From Rhodoferax sp. (GTDB taxonomy: Bacteria > Pseudomonadota > Gammaproteobacteria > Burkholderiales > Burkholderiaceae_C): a DNA stretch of 64,000 nt. The stretch covers positions 87,903 through 151,902 of the forward strand of contig NZ_JAQTXM010000009.1 in NCBI RefSeq assembly GCF_028688795.1, in the 5' to 3' direction. Shown here one piece after another: positions 45,638 through 56,800 of the stretch. Within the stretch, counting starts at the first letter, position 1. Every line of letters begins with the position of its first letter. Both the position numbers and the translations under genes were made by a program. The notes beneath the pieces are model-generated. The model saw only the letters and a list, made by a program, of their open reading frames with translations. It had not been told where the DNA came from and did not search any database.

Positions 45638-46330
45638 ATGATGCTGCGCGCCTTTGCCTTGTTTTTGCTGCTGCTCAACGGGGTTTACTTTGCCTGGGGC
45701 CAGGGCTGGTTGCTGGCCTATGGTTTTGGGCCTACGCCGCAGCATGAGCCACACCGCCTGGCGCAGCAAATCAAGCCCGAGGCCATTGAAATCATCAGTG
45801 AGCAGGACGCCACCCTGGCGCAAGTGCCAGTGCCTGCGCTGCAGGCCAATGCCGTGTGTCTGCAAACGACCTTGTTTGATGCGGCCAGGGCCGAGGTGCT
45901 GCGCCCGGTGCTGGCTGCCGTGTTGCCGCCTCAAACCTGGGCGCTGGACGTGGTGGCCACGCCCGAGCGTTGGATCATCTACATGGGTAAATACGCCAAT
46001 GCGGCAGAACTGGCCAAAAAGCGCGCCCAGTTGGCGAACTTGCGGCTGACCTTTGAGCCTTTGAGCAATCCGGCACTGACACCCGGGCTGTCGCTGGGGG
46101 CCTTTGCCTCCCAAGCCCAGGCCGACGCCGCACTGGAGGCCCTGGCGCAGCGCGGTGTGCGCACGGCGCGCGTGGTGCAGGAGCTGGCCGCGGGCCAGGC
46201 GTATCGCTTGCGGTTGCCCGCAGTGGATGATGCGCTGCAGAAGAAGCTGCCCCCGGTGCGGGCTGCATTGGCTGGCCAAGCGCTATTGCCTTGCAATGGC
46301 AATGGCAACAGCAATGTTGCAGGCCAGTGA
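45638..46330 (+). CDS. SPOR-like membrane-anchored protein
   Basis: A 230-residue protein with one N-terminal membrane helix (about 3-20, LRAFALFLLLLNGVYFAWGQ). A C-terminal region (about 105-200) has the SPOR-like pattern WIIYMGKYANAAELAKKRAQL and LSLGAFASQAQADAALEALAQRGVR. SPOR domains bind denuded peptidoglycan at division sites; that role here is inferred. It follows birA by 45 bases and converges on the sensor kinase gene. Weak overall conservation is expected for this type. Confidence 0.72.
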   Translation: MMLRAFALFLLLLNGVYFAWGQGWLLAYGFGPTPQHEPHRLAQQIKPEAIEIISEQDATLAQVPVPALQANAVCLQTTLFDAARAEVLRPVLAAVLPPQTWALDVVATPERWIIYMGKYANAAELAKKRAQLANLRLTFEPLSNPALTPGLSLGAFASQAQADAALEALAQRGVRTARVVQELAAGQAYRLRLPAVDDALQKKLPPVRAALAGQALLPCNGNGNSNVAGQ

Positions 46331-46332
46331 GG

Positions 46333-47787
46333 CTAGCTTAGGTCGCTGTCGCTGGCGGCGGTAAAACGCACCACAAAACGGGCACCGGGTGGTGTGCGCC
46401 CAGGGTGGGTGTCTTCCATGCTGACGCTGGCGCTGTGTTGCTGGGCAATCTCCAGCACGATCGGTAAACCCAGCCCGGAGCCATCGGCCTCGGTGCCCAG
46501 GGCGCGGTAAAACGGTTGAAAAATCAGCTCGCGCTCAGCCTCTGGCACACCCGGGCCAGAGTCTTCTACTTGTAGCACCAGGGCGCGGCCAAACGGGTCG
46601 GTCAATACGCGGGCTGTGATGACGCCCGGGTGCTCAAGGCTGGAGGGTGTGTAGTTGATGGCGTTGTCCACCAGGTTGCGCACCATTTCTTTGAGCAAAG
46701 TGGCGTTGCCCAACACGGTGCAGCTGGGCGTGCCGGGCTGGGTGCCTTCATAACCAAGGTCAATGTGTTTATCAAGTGCGCGTGGCACACAGTCACGCAC
46801 CACGGACATGGTGAGTTCTGCCAGATCACAAATGGTGCGCGGCATGGCCGAGCCGCTGCTCTCGGCGCGCGCCAGTGCCAGCAACTGGTTGACGCTGTGG
46901 GTGGCGCGGATGCTGGCGCGGCCAATTTGGCGCAGTGAATGTTTCAGGTCTTCGGCGCTGGCGCCTTCTCGCTGGGCCATCTCGGCTTGCATACGCAAAC
47001 CCGCCAGCGGCGTTTTGAGTTGGTGCGCGGCATCGGCCAAAAAGCGTTTTTGGGTGGCAATGGAGTCCGTCAGGCGCATCAGCAGGTCGTTCACCGATTC
47101 CACCAAAGGCGTGACTTCCATGGGCACCGCCAGCGCATCAATCGGGCTCAAGTCATCGGGTTTTCGGGCACGAATGCGTTCCTCAAGCTGGTTCAGCGGC
47201 TTCAGGGCCTGCACCAGCGCCAGCCAGACCAGCAGCACCGCCAGCGGCAATATCACGAACTGCGGCAGCATCACTCCTTTGACAATTTCAGCCGCCAGCA
47301 CCGAACGTTTTTCAAGGGTTTCAGCCACTTGCACCAGGGCGGGCTTGCTGCCCGTCAGGGGCAAGGTGACCCACATGTAGGCCACCTTGACATCAAAGCC
47401 TTTGATCACGTCGTCGCGAATGCGAACCTCGTCGATCACCGCTTGTTCAAGGCTGGGCGGCGGTGGAATCTCTTTTTCGCCGCTGAGCAAGTCGCCACGT
47501 GGCCCGAGCACTTGGTAATAGACTGTGTCAGAGTCATCGGCACGCAGCAACTCGCGGGCTGGTCGCGGCAAGGAAAACTCAGCGTGGTTGCGCTGGATGG
47601 TGATGAGCTGCGCCATGGCGCGCACGTTGTATTCCAGGGCGCGGTCAAAGGGTTTTCCGGCAATGCCTTGTGCCACCAGCCAGGTCAGCACCAGGCTCAC
47701 TGGCCACAGCAGCAGCAGCGGCGTCAGCATCCAGTCCAGGATTTCGCCAAACAGCGAGCGTTGCTCGCGGTGAAGGACGGTAGCCAC
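46333..47787 (-). CDS. Sensor histidine kinase (TctE/QseC type)
   Basis: A 484-residue inner-membrane kinase. Two membrane helices (about 18-40 and 172-195) flank a periplasmic domain of the 2CSK_N/TctE kind. HAMP is short. HisKA has the phospho-histidine in FLADAAHQLKTPLAGLRMQ. HATPase has NLVDNAINYTP, VEDSGPGVP and GSGLGLPIVLEIA. It is 17 bases after the response regulator gene. The signal is unknown; tricarboxylates are sensed by the namesake TctE. Confidence 0.9.
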   Translation of the reverse strand: MATVLHREQRSLFGEILDWMLTPLLLLWPVSLVLTWLVAQGIAGKPFDRALEYNVRAMAQLITIQRNHAEFSLPRPARELLRADDSDTVYYQVLGPRGDLLSGEKEIPPPPSLEQAVIDEVRIRDDVIKGFDVKVAYMWVTLPLTGSKPALVQVAETLEKRSVLAAEIVKGVMLPQFVILPLAVLLVWLALVQALKPLNQLEERIRARKPDDLSPIDALAVPMEVTPLVESVNDLLMRLTDSIATQKRFLADAAHQLKTPLAGLRMQAEMAQREGASAEDLKHSLRQIGRASIRATHSVNQLLALARAESSGSAMPRTICDLAELTMSVVRDCVPRALDKHIDLGYEGTQPGTPSCTVLGNATLLKEMVRNLVDNAINYTPSSLEHPGVITARVLTDPFGRALVLQVEDSGPGVPEAERELIFQPFYRALGTEADGSGLGLPIVLEIAQQHSASVSMEDTHPGRTPPGARFVVRFTAASDSDLS

Positions 47788-47804
47788 GGCGGCTTACGGC
47801 GTGC

Positions 47805-48479
47805 TCAATTGGGGATCTTTTCCAGGCAATAACCCAGGCCACGCACGGTGGCAATGCGGATCGGGCCCTTCTCGATTTTCTTGCGCAGGCGGTGGATATA
47901 GACCTCAATGGCGTTGTTGCTCACCTCTTCACCCCACTCACACAGGCGCTCTACCAGCTGGTCTTTGCTGACCAGGCGGCCAGCGCGCTGGAGCAGCACT
48001 TCCAGCAAGCCGAGTTCTCGTGCCGACAGCTCCACCATGGCGCCATCAATGGTGGCTACACGACCCCCTTGGTCATAAATCAGCGGACCGTGTTTGATGG
48101 TGCTGCTGGCCGCGCCCATGCCACGGCGGCTCAGGGCGCGCACCCGGGCTTCAAGCTCTTGCAGGCTGAATGGCTTGGCCATGTAGTCATCAGCGCCGTA
48201 GTCCAGCCCCTTGACACGTTCTTCGACGCTGTCGGCGGCGGTCAGGATCAACACTGGCAGCGATGAGCCACGCGCACGAAGACGTTTAAGCACTTCCAGG
48301 CCATGCATCTTGGGCAGGCCGAGGTCCAGAATCAGCAGGTCAAATTCAGTGTTGGTCATGAGGGCCGCGTCGGCCTCGGTGCCGCTGGCGACATGGTCGA
48401 CCGCAGCGCCTGAGCTGCGCAGGGTGCGCAACAAGCCATCTGCCAGAACCTGGTCGTCTTCAGCTATCAAAATTCGCAT
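47805..48479 (-). CDS. OmpR-family response regulator (TctD/QseB type)
   Basis: A 224-residue regulator. The receiver (1-115) has D-pair in MRILIAEDDQVLADGL and phospho-acceptor in LLILDLGLPKMHGLEVL. The winged-helix DNA-binding domain (about 130-220) has ELSARELGLLEVLLQRAG and IEVYIHRLRKKIEKG. It is first of a two-gene unit with the kinase. The tctE/tctD-like pair next to recA is a common betaproteobacterial arrangement, as I recall it. Confidence 0.92.
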   Translation of the reverse strand: MRILIAEDDQVLADGLLRTLRSSGAAVDHVASGTEADAALMTNTEFDLLILDLGLPKMHGLEVLKRLRARGSSLPVLILTAADSVEERVKGLDYGADDYMAKPFSLQELEARVRALSRRGMGAASSTIKHGPLIYDQGGRVATIDGAMVELSARELGLLEVLLQRAGRLVSKDQLVERLCEWGEEVSNNAIEVYIHRLRKKIEKGPIRIATVRGLGYCLEKIPN

Positions 48480-48548
48480 CGCTGTCTCCTCTTTGTGGCC
48501 TGTCAGATTGATGGGTTTTACGCTGTGCGCGCATTGTTTTTCGTCATT

Positions 48549-49022
48549 CTAGGCGGCATAAGCTTCCAGCCCGAGGGCAATCACCGTGGCCACCTCATCG
48601 CCCACCGCAGCGCGCAACTCGGCTTGCGCCTGGCCTACCGCTTCTTCAAAAGCCTGTAGCCAACTCAGGCCTGCTGCGGTGAAGGTCACCAAACAAGCAC
48701 GGGCATCGCGCGCATCGGGCTGGCGTTGCACCAGGCCCCAGGCTTCACACTGGTCCACCAGCTTGCCCATGGCCTGTTTGCTGACGCCGGCGCGCGTGGC
48801 CAATTCGTTCAGGCGTGAGCCCTCAAGTGCCAGGTGATGGGTGATGTGGGTGTGTGCCGCGGTCAGGCGGCCCCGGGCTGCCAGGTTCGCCAGTGCCAGC
48901 GGCATGCGGTCGTTGGCGGCCATCAGGGTGAGCACGCGGGCATTGAACCGTTTGGCGCCTTCAGTCAGCCAATGCCCCAAATGCGCTTGTCGCCAGCCGG
49001 TCAGTGGTGGGGCGTTCGTCAT
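48549..49022 (-). CDS. MarR-family transcription regulator
   Basis: A 157-residue winged-helix regulator. The DNA-binding core is LNELATRAGVSKQAMGKLVDQCEAWGLVQRQPDARDARACLVTFT, given here only by its ends: LNELATRAGVSKQAMGK and RDARACLVTFT. The start could be two residues earlier (49028). It is divergent from recA. A TAGT-AA-ACTA palindrome at 49032-49041, next to its start, could be its own operator. Target genes unknown. Confidence 0.85.
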   Translation of the reverse strand: MTNAPPLTGWRQAHLGHWLTEGAKRFNARVLTLMAANDRMPLALANLAARGRLTAAHTHITHHLALEGSRLNELATRAGVSKQAMGKLVDQCEAWGLVQRQPDARDARACLVTFTAAGLSWLQAFEEAVGQAQAELRAAVGDEVATVIALGLEAYAA

Positions 49023-49088
49023 CTGCAAAATAGTAAACTAAATTGACTAAAAAAAGTGTTTTATGTTTTTAATATTGGTTCTAAACTA

Positions 49089-49104
49089 CTGTTCAGGCAT
49101 CCAG
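49089..49104. promoter_or_regulatory. Possible weak LexA box before recA
   Basis: CTGTTCAGGCATCCAG keeps CTG-N10-CAG but the right arm is CCAG rather than ACAG, and the centre is not AT-rich. It lies 73 bases before the recA start. A real SOS box is possible but not certain. Confidence 0.35.
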
Positions 49105-49177
49105 CCTGTCGTTAAAAACAGAGGATGCAAAGTTGTCAAACTGGTCATTGATTCACCCTAACCTCAGGAGAAGCCCC

Positions 49178-50270
<1,093 letters not shown>

Positions 50271-50278
<8 letters not shown>

Positions 50279-50320
50279 CCCTTGTTAATTAATCATAAGA
50301 AGCTATTTATTTAGTAGTGG
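50271..50320 (-). repeat. Interspersed repeat copy 5, containing the recA stop codon
   Basis: In reverse orientation: TCCTCTAGCCCTTGTTAATT then AAGAAGCTATTTATT. The recA codons for its last two residues and TAG are within the repeat. Confidence 0.7.
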
Positions 50321-50338
50321 ATTGGTCACTGGCATTCC

Positions 50339-50809
50339 ATGGCATTTGACCAACCTTCCCTTAAAGGCCGCGCCCTGCGCCTGCTCAGTGGACGTGAATA
50401 TTCACGCGCGGAGCTGGAGCGCAAGTTGCAGCGCTTTGAGGAAGAGCCCGGCAGTCTGGCGCTGGCCCTGGATGATCTGCTGGCCAAGGGTTTCATCAGT
50501 GAGCAGCGGGTGGTGGAATCGGTGGTGAACCGCCGATCGGCCAAGCTCGGTGCCCAGCGCATTCGCCAGGAGTTGCAAGCCAAGGGACTCGACCCGCAAA
50601 TGGTGTCCGATGCCGTGACGGCCTTGCGCGGCACCGAGTTGGCCCGCGCTCAGGTGGTTTGGCTGAAGAAGTACGGCGTCGCACCAGAAGATGCCGCAGC
50701 GGCGGCCCGTCAAATGCGCTTTTTGGCCGCACGAGGCTTCAGTGGCGACGCCATCCGGCGGGTGGTCAAGGGCTGTGCTGACGATTTACTGGTCGGTGAC
50801 GAAGACTAA
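50339..50809 (+). CDS. recX: RecA modulator RecX
   Basis: A 156-residue helical protein that limits RecA filament growth. Three-helix repeats of the family are seen: LLSGREYSRAELERKLQRF, LAKGFISEQRVVESVVNRR, and AAARQMRFLAARGFSGDAIRRVVKG. Usual length. It follows recA by 60 bases across a repeat, so co-expression is likely but reduced. No separate promoter was seen. Confidence 0.93.
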   Translation: MAFDQPSLKGRALRLLSGREYSRAELERKLQRFEEEPGSLALALDDLLAKGFISEQRVVESVVNRRSAKLGAQRIRQELQAKGLDPQMVSDAVTALRGTELARAQVVWLKKYGVAPEDAAAAARQMRFLAARGFSGDAIRRVVKGCADDLLVGDED

Positions 50810-50811
50810 AA

Positions 50812-50878
50812 TTCATAAGAAATAGGCCTCTAGCCCTTGTGCATACTGCGCAGGGAGCTATTTAAAAGATAGTGACTA
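50812..50878 (-). repeat. Interspersed repeat copy 6
   Basis: Reverse orientation: ATAGGCCTCTAGCCCTTGTG then ACTGCGCAGGGAGCTATTT. It fills the gap between convergent recX and argC and touches the argC stop codon. Confidence 0.75.
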
Positions 50879-51820
50879 TCAGGCCGCCAGACCCAGCATC
50901 AATTGCAGGTTTTGCACTGCTGCGCCGCTGGCACCTTTGCCCAGGTTGTCCAGTCGCGCCACCAGCACGGCGTGGTGGAAGTTATCACCCGCATCGTTGT
51001 TGCCAAATACGCGCAGTTCCAGCTGGTTGGTGCCGGCCAACGCCACGGCGTCCAGTTTGTTGTCAAGGCTTGCAGGTAGCACCTTCACCCACTCACTGTT
51101 CATATAGTGTTGGGCCAGCGCCTGGTGCAAATCGTCTGCGCTGGGTTGCCCTGGCAACAGGTCAAGATGCAATGGCACCTGCACCAGCATGCCTTGTTTG
51201 AAGTTGGCCACTGAGGGCACAAACAGCGGGCGGCGTGTCAAGCCGGTGTAGGCCATGATTTCCGGCACATGTTTGTGCTTCAAGCCCAGCGCATACAACT
51301 CGAAAGCCGGTGCGGTGCCTTGCTCGTAAGCGTCAATCATGGGCCTGCCTCCGCCTGAGTAGCCGCTGACCGACGGCAGGCACAAGGGGAAGTCCGCAGG
51401 AATCAAGCCCGCGGCCACCAACGGGCACAGCAAGGCGATGGCGCCGGTGGCGTAGCAGCCGGGGTTGGTGACGCGGCGGGCCGCTTGAATCGCCTCGCGC
51501 TGGCCAACTTTCAATTCAGGGAAGCCGTAAACCCACCCCGGTGCGGTGCGGTGTGCGGTTGACGCGTCAATGATTTTCGGACCCGCTTGCCCGGTGGTGC
51601 GTTCTAGATCGTCGATCATGGCGACCGAATCAAGGGCCGCATCGTCGTGCAGGCACAGCACCACCAGATCGGCTTGCGCCATCAGTTCGCGTTTGGCCAA
51701 GGGGTCTTTGCGGCGCTCAGGGGCGATGCTGATCAATTCAATGCCGGTCAGGGTTTGCAGGCGCTCACGAATCTGTAAACCCGTGGTGCCAGCTTCGCCA
51801 TCGATGAAGATTTTTTGCAT
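50879..51820 (-). CDS. argC: N-acetyl-gamma-glutamyl-phosphate reductase ArgC (type 2)
   Basis: A 313-residue reductase of arginine synthesis (N-acetylglutamyl phosphate to semialdehyde). The nucleotide-binding start [20 protein letters not shown] and the catalytic cysteine in [15 protein letters not shown] fit the shorter type 2 Arg[14 protein letters not shown] and [21 protein letters not shown] are also family motifs. It stands divergent from sucC and alone among arginine genes. Confidence 0.93.
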   Translation of the reverse strand: MQKIFIDGEAGTTGLQIRERLQTLTGIELISIAPERRKDPLAKRELMAQADLVVLCLHDDAALDSVAMIDDLERTTGQAGPKIIDASTAHRTAPGWVYGFPELKVGQREAIQAARRVTNPGCYATGAIALLCPLVAAGLIPADFPLCLPSVSGYSGGGRPMIDAYEQGTAPAFELYALGLKHKHVPEIMAYTGLTRRPLFVPSVANFKQGMLVQVPLHLDLLPGQPSADDLHQALAQHYMNSEWVKVLPASLDNKLDAVALAGTNQLELRVFGNNDAGDNFHHAVLVARLDNLGKGASGAAVQNLQLMLGLAA

Positions 51821-51982
51821 GGTGAACTCGTATCTCGAAAAGTGGTGTGCTTGTAAGTCTTATAGAAGATTAACGCAAGACTGCATGATACAGTCCGCGA
51901 TTGCATCGTATGGTGCCTTTGACGCCGCCCCAACCAGCAGCATCGATGGCCATCTCCCTTCCATTCCTGAGAGAAAGAGCTC

Positions 51983-53146
51983 ATGAAAATTCACGAGTAC
52001 CAAGGCAAGGACATCTTGCGTCAAGCTGGTGTGCCAGTGCCTCGCGGCATTGCAGCATTCACCGTTCAAGAGGCGGTGGAAGCCGCTCAAAAACTCGGCG
52101 GCCCCGTGTGGGTTGTCAAGGCGCAGATCCACGCAGGTGGTCGCGGCAAGGGCGGCGGTGTCAAGCTGGCACGCTCTATCGAGGACGTGAAAAAGATCGC
52201 CGGCGAAATCCTCGGCATGCAATTGATCACGCACCAAACCGGCCCTGAAGGTCAAAAAGTGCGTCGCCTGCTGATCGAAGACGGCGCCGACATCAAAAAA
52301 GAATACTACGTGTCTGCCGTGACCGACCGTGCAACACAACGTGTGGCCATGATCGTGTCAAGCGAAGGCGGCATGGACATCGAGGAAGTGGCTCATTCCA
52401 CCCCCGAGAAAATCCTCACCGAGATTGTTGACCCCGCCACCGGCCTGACCGATGCACAAGCCACCAAACTGGCCAACGCCATTGGCGTGCCTGAAGGTTC
52501 CGTGGCGCAAGCCGTGGACGTGCTGCAAAAGGTCTACAAGGTCTACATGGACACCGATGCATCGCTGGTTGAAATCAACCCGATGATTCTCGAAGGCAAC
52601 GGCGGCATCAAGGCCATCGACGCCAAGTTCAACTTTGACGACAACGCGTTATTCCGCCACCCCGAAATCGTGGCGTTTCGCGACCTCGACGAAGAAGATC
52701 CGGCTGAAGTTGAAGCCAGCAAGTTTGACTTGGCCTACATCAGCCTGGACGGCAACATCGGCTGCCTGGTGAACGGTGCCGGCTTGGCCATGGCCACCAT
52801 GGACACCATCAAGTTGTTTGGCGCAGAGCCTGCCAACTTCCTGGACGTGGGTGGCGGTGCCACCCCTGAGAAGGTCACGGAAGCCTTCAAGATCATGCTG
52901 AAAAACCCCAAGGTTGAGGCCATTTTGGTCAACATCTTTGGCGGCATCATGAAATGCGACACCATTGCCACCGGCGTGATTGCGGCCTGCAAGGCGACCA
53001 ACCTGAACGTGCCCCTGGTGGTGCGCATGAAGGGCACCAACGAAGAACTGGGCAAACAAATGCTCAAGGACAGCGGCCTGCCCATCATTTCTGTAGACAC
53101 CATGGCAGAGGCTGCACAAGCCGCTGTGAAAGCGGTCGCCAAATAA
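51983..53146 (+). CDS. sucC: Succinyl-CoA synthetase beta subunit SucC
   Basis: A 387-residue ATP-grasp subunit of the TCA-cycle enzyme that makes succinate and ATP or GTP from succinyl-CoA. It begins [22 protein letters not shown]. The nucleotide-binding [18 protein letters not shown] and the C-terminal [27 protein letters not shown] and [11 protein letters not shown] are typical. GAGAAAGAG precedes the start. It is followed by sucD after 65 bases. Confidence 0.97.
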   Translation: MKIHEYQGKDILRQAGVPVPRGIAAFTVQEAVEAAQKLGGPVWVVKAQIHAGGRGKGGGVKLARSIEDVKKIAGEILGMQLITHQTGPEGQKVRRLLIEDGADIKKEYYVSAVTDRATQRVAMIVSSEGGMDIEEVAHSTPEKILTEIVDPATGLTDAQATKLANAIGVPEGSVAQAVDVLQKVYKVYMDTDASLVEINPMILEGNGGIKAIDAKFNFDDNALFRHPEIVAFRDLDEEDPAEVEASKFDLAYISLDGNIGCLVNGAGLAMATMDTIKLFGAEPANFLDVGGGATPEKVTEAFKIMLKNPKVEAILVNIFGGIMKCDTIATGVIAACKATNLNVPLVVRMKGTNEELGKQMLKDSGLPIISVDTMAEAAQAAVKAVAK

Positions 53147-53211
53147 TTTGCGGGGCACAGCGCAGCTGCTTGAAACGAGCCAGCTGTGCCCTCCACTGAT
53201 CAGGAAACATC

Positions 53212-54105
53212 ATGTCCATCTACATCAATAAAGACACCAAGGTCATCACCCAAGGTATCACCGGCAAAACTGGCCAGTTCCACACTGAAAAGTGCCAGGA
53301 ATACGCCAACGGCAAAAACTGCTTTGTCGCAGGTGTGAACCCCAAGAAGGCCGGCGAGTCGATCTTCAACATCCCGATTTACGCCTCGGTCAAAGAAGCC
53401 GCTGCTGAAACCGGTGCCACCGTCAGCGTGATCTATGTGCCACCATCAGGCGCGGCTGCTGCCATCTGGGAAGCGGTTGAAGCCGACCTGGACTTGGCCA
53501 TTTGCATCACCGAAGGCATCCCGATCCGTGACATGCTTGAAGTGCGCAACCGCATGCGCGCCAAAGTGGCGGCTGGTGGCAAGGAAACCTTGTTGCTCGG
53601 CCCCAACTGTCCTGGCTTGATCACGCCCGACGAGATCAAGATTGGCATCATGCCCGCACACATTCACCGCAAGGGACGCATTGGTGTGGTCAGCCGTTCC
53701 GGCACGCTCACTTACGAAGCGGTGGCGCAGTTGACCGAAATCGGCCTGGGCCAGTCCAGCGCCGTCGGTATTGGTGGCGACCCCATCAACGGCTTGAAGC
53801 ACATCGATGTGATGCGTGCCTTCAATGACGATCCTGACACCGACGCCGTCATCATGATTGGTGAAATTGGTGGCCCGGACGAAGCCGAAGCCGCTCGCTG
53901 GTGCAAGCTCAACATGAAGAAACCCATTGTGGGTTTCATCGCGGGTGTGACCGCACCGGCAGGCAAACGCATGGGCCACGCTGGCGCCTTGATTTCTGGT
54001 GGTGCTGACACGGCCGATGCCAAACTGGCCGTGATGGAAGAAAGTGGCTTCAAGGTCACGCGCAACCCGTCTGAGATGGCCAAGTTGCTCAAAGCCCTGT
54101 TGTAA
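53212..54105 (+). CDS. sucD: Succinyl-CoA synthetase alpha subunit SucD
   Basis: A 297-residue CoA-binding subunit. It begins MSIYINKDTKVITQGITGKTG (CoA-binding fold). VSRSGTLTYEAV and IGEIGGPDEAEAA are family motifs. The phospho-histidine lies in GHAGALISGG. The RBS is AGGAAACATC. It ends at a clear terminator. Confidence 0.97.
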   Translation: MSIYINKDTKVITQGITGKTGQFHTEKCQEYANGKNCFVAGVNPKKAGESIFNIPIYASVKEAAAETGATVSVIYVPPSGAAAAIWEAVEADLDLAICITEGIPIRDMLEVRNRMRAKVAAGGKETLLLGPNCPGLITPDEIKIGIMPAHIHRKGRIGVVSRSGTLTYEAVAQLTEIGLGQSSAVGIGGDPINGLKHIDVMRAFNDDPDTDAVIMIGEIGGPDEAEAARWCKLNMKKPIVGFIAGVTAPAGKRMGHAGALISGGADTADAKLAVMEESGFKVTRNPSEMAKLLKALL

Positions 54106-54151
54106 ACCCAGTCTGACGGGCGGCGCCAACTGTTGCGCCAGCCCATCTTCC

Positions 54152-54196
54152 AAAGCCGGATGCCCACCTGATGGACAATCCGGCTTTGTTGTTTTT
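54152..54196 (+). terminator. Rho-independent terminator after sucCD
   Basis: AAAGCCGGAT (54152-54161) pairs perfectly with ATCCGGCTTT (54178-54187) and is followed by GTTGTTTTT. It separates sucCD from the downstream signalling operon. Confidence 0.85.
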
Positions 54197-54252
54197 GGTG
54201 TTTCGTGATTTTTGGATGTTGACGTGGAACAGTTTTTAACTGCACATCAAAT

Positions 54253-56793
54253 ATGAAGCGGCTTGCATCGCTCCGAGTCAAGGCGGCGCCTTGGTGGCGT
54301 TCGGGCCGACGCTTTGGCGCGCTGGTGGTCGGCATGGTGCTGGCGTTCTACGCCGGCACTGATGTGCTCCAAGGTCTGGATCGAAATTTCTATGACTTCG
54401 CCCGCAATGCCAACCCGCCCCAACCCTCAAATCAGGTGGTGTTGGTAGCAATTGATGAGCCAAGTTTGGCCCGTTTGGGGCCGTGGCCCTGGCCAAGAAG
54501 TCTTCATGCCCGGTTGATTGATAAATTGGCCGAGGCCAAACCTAATGTCGTGGTCTACACCGTACCGTTTTTTGAGCCGCAACGCGACCCTGGCTTGGCT
54601 TTTATTCAAAGGATAAAAGCCGTGCTGGCGCAAGCGCCCTTGCAGCCTGATGCGGCAGAGGGCGCCAGCCTTGATCAGCGGTTGATACCGCAACAATTGA
54701 TCGGCCTGATCCAAGAGGCTGAGGCGGCGCTGGACGGTGATGCTCGGTTGGCGCAGAGCCTGGAGCAGGCCGGCAATGTGGTGTTGGCAGCGAACGCAGT
54801 GGCCGGCGGTGCAGTTGCGTCGCCCATTGAGCGTTTGGCTTCCGTGGCTGCGGGCGTCGGCTACTTTGGTGGTCGTTCTGATCGCGATGGTGTGCTGCGT
54901 TCTGAGGCATTGCTGCTACCCACCGATGGCAACGTGCTGCCCTCCCTGGCCTTGCTGGCGGCGGCCAGCAGCTTGAAGCTGAAGGCCTCGGACATTCGCG
55001 TGACGCCCCGCCAAAGGGTGCAAATAGGTCATTTGACTTTCTCGACTGGTACTTCAGGCACTGTGCTGTCACAGTTCTATTCAACAGCACATGGCCAACC
55101 CGCGTTTGCCACCGAATCTTTTGCTGCCGTGCTGAGTGGCGAGGTTGACATGGCCAAATACGCCGACAAAGTGGTCATCATTGGGGTGACAGCACCGAGT
55201 TTGGCCAACGTGTTGGCGGTGTCTGGTCACGCCGCCATGTCCCAGGTTGAAGCCCTGGCCCACAGTACGTCGAGCATTTTGCAGTTGCATCTGGCGCACG
55301 AGCCTGTCTGGAACAAGTGGGCGCTTTGGGGGAGCATGGTGCTGGCAGCGCTGTTTGTTGCCTTGGGGTTGCCCTTGCTTTCAGTTGGCGCCGCGACCAG
55401 CCTCAGCCTGGCGATGGTCCTGAGTCTGTTGGCACTTGAGTTTTGGTCGCTCTCTGTCATGGGTCTGCGGCTGCAACTGGTGCCTGTGGCAAGCTTGCTG
55501 TTGGTAGGCTACGCGGCATACCTGTTGCGCCACTTGGTACTGGCGCGCGCCAATGGCGTGAATTCGGCAGAAGATGTTGGGCAAACCGATCGCATGATGG
55601 GCTTGGCGTTGCAGGGGCAGGGGCAACTGGACATGGCTTTTGAGCGTTTTTGTAACGTGCCCATGCATGCCGCGCTGGCCCAGGATTTGTATTGCCTGGG
55701 CCTGGACTTCGAGCGCAAGCAGCTGTTTGACAAGGCGCAAACGGTCTATGCGCGCATCGCGTCATTTGATGGTGCCTTTAAAGATGTGCAAGGCCGCATG
55801 GCGCGCCTTCAAAGTTCAATGCATCTGCCGGATCAAAGCGTTGCCGGGGTTACGCTGCCCACTGAACCGCCTGACAGCATCGGGCTGAAAATGATGCTCG
55901 GGCGTTATGAGGTCGAAAAAGAGCTCGGCAAAGGTGCGATGGGTGTGGTGTATCTGGGCAAAGACCCCAGCATTGACAGGCTTGTGGCGCTGAAAACGAT
56001 GGCTCTGGGCGAGGCGTTTGATGGTGATGGGCTGGTCGACGCCCAGGACAGGTTTTTTCGTGAGGCAAAAGCCGCCGGGCGATTGCAGCACCCGAGCATC
56101 GTGACGATTTTTGATGTGGGGGAAGCGCACGGTCTGGCCTTCATTGCTATGGAATACGTGAAAGGGCAAGATTTGCAGCCCAACTGCAAGCGCGGTGCGC
56201 TGTTGCCGGTCCCCAGTGTCCTGTCGATCGTGGTCCGGGTGGCGCAGGCGTTGGCGTATGCGTATCGTTTGCAGGTGATTCACCGCGACATCAAGCCTGG
56301 CAACGTGATGTATGACCTGGTGACTGACACCGTCAAGGTGACGGACTTCGGCATCGCCCGCATCACGGACGGTAACAAGACCCGCACCGGCGTGGTGATG
56401 GGAACACCCAGTTACATGTCGCCCGAGCAGTTGACTGGCTTAGTGCTGGATGGCCGCTCTGATCTGTACTCATTGGGTATCATGGCGTTTCAGTTGCTGT
56501 CGGGCGTGCTGCCTTTCAGGGCAGACACCATGGCCGAGCTGATGTCGAAAATTGCCAAACAAGAGGCGCCGGACCTTCGCCAGATTCGACCCGAGATCCC
56601 TGAGGATCTGGCCGTCATGGTGGCGCGTCTGTTGCGTAAGGCGCCGCAGGACCGGTACCAGGATGGGGATGCGCTGGCGGCCGATTTGTCCGCCCATCTT
56701 GGACGCACGCGGGTCGACCCACGCGCTGCACCAGAACTGGGGCTCACCGGGCAAGGGTCATCGTACGCGGGTTCACTTGATCTGGAGATCTAG
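54253..56793 (+). CDS. CHASE2-domain membrane Ser/Thr protein kinase
   Basis: An 846-residue sensor kinase. One helix (about 22-40) leads to a periplasmic CHASE2 domain (about 45-335, VVLVAIDEPSLARLGPWPWPR, GYFGGRSDRDGVLRSEALL). Three further helices come next (about 355-435), then a short TPR-like linker (about 450-520). A complete Hanks-type kinase domain lies at about 549-815: GKGAMGVVY, the lysine in VALKTM, HRDIKPGNVMY near residue 676, DFG near 698 and the activation loop GTPSYMSPEQ. So it should be active, with CHASE2 reading an unknown outside cue. It is first of a six-gene plus-strand operon and is 7 bases before its phosphatase. Confidence 0.93.
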   Translation: MKRLASLRVKAAPWWRSGRRFGALVVGMVLAFYAGTDVLQGLDRNFYDFARNANPPQPSNQVVLVAIDEPSLARLGPWPWPRSLHARLIDKLAEAKPNVVVYTVPFFEPQRDPGLAFIQRIKAVLAQAPLQPDAAEGASLDQRLIPQQLIGLIQEAEAALDGDARLAQSLEQAGNVVLAANAVAGGAVASPIERLASVAAGVGYFGGRSDRDGVLRSEALLLPTDGNVLPSLALLAAASSLKLKASDIRVTPRQRVQIGHLTFSTGTSGTVLSQFYSTAHGQPAFATESFAAVLSGEVDMAKYADKVVIIGVTAPSLANVLAVSGHAAMSQVEALAHSTSSILQLHLAHEPVWNKWALWGSMVLAALFVALGLPLLSVGAATSLSLAMVLSLLALEFWSLSVMGLRLQLVPVASLLLVGYAAYLLRHLVLARANGVNSAEDVGQTDRMMGLALQGQGQLDMAFERFCNVPMHAALAQDLYCLGLDFERKQLFDKAQTVYARIASFDGAFKDVQGRMARLQSSMHLPDQSVAGVTLPTEPPDSIGLKMMLGRYEVEKELGKGAMGVVYLGKDPSIDRLVALKTMALGEAFDGDGLVDAQDRFFREAKAAGRLQHPSIVTIFDVGEAHGLAFIAMEYVKGQDLQPNCKRGALLPVPSVLSIVVRVAQALAYAYRLQVIHRDIKPGNVMYDLVTDTVKVTDFGIARITDGNKTRTGVVMGTPSYMSPEQLTGLVLDGRSDLYSLGIMAFQLLSGVLPFRADTMAELMSKIAKQEAPDLRQIRPEIPEDLAVMVARLLRKAPQDRYQDGDALAADLSAHLGRTRVDPRAAPELGLTGQGSSYAGSLDLEI

Positions 56794-56800
56794 GTATTTC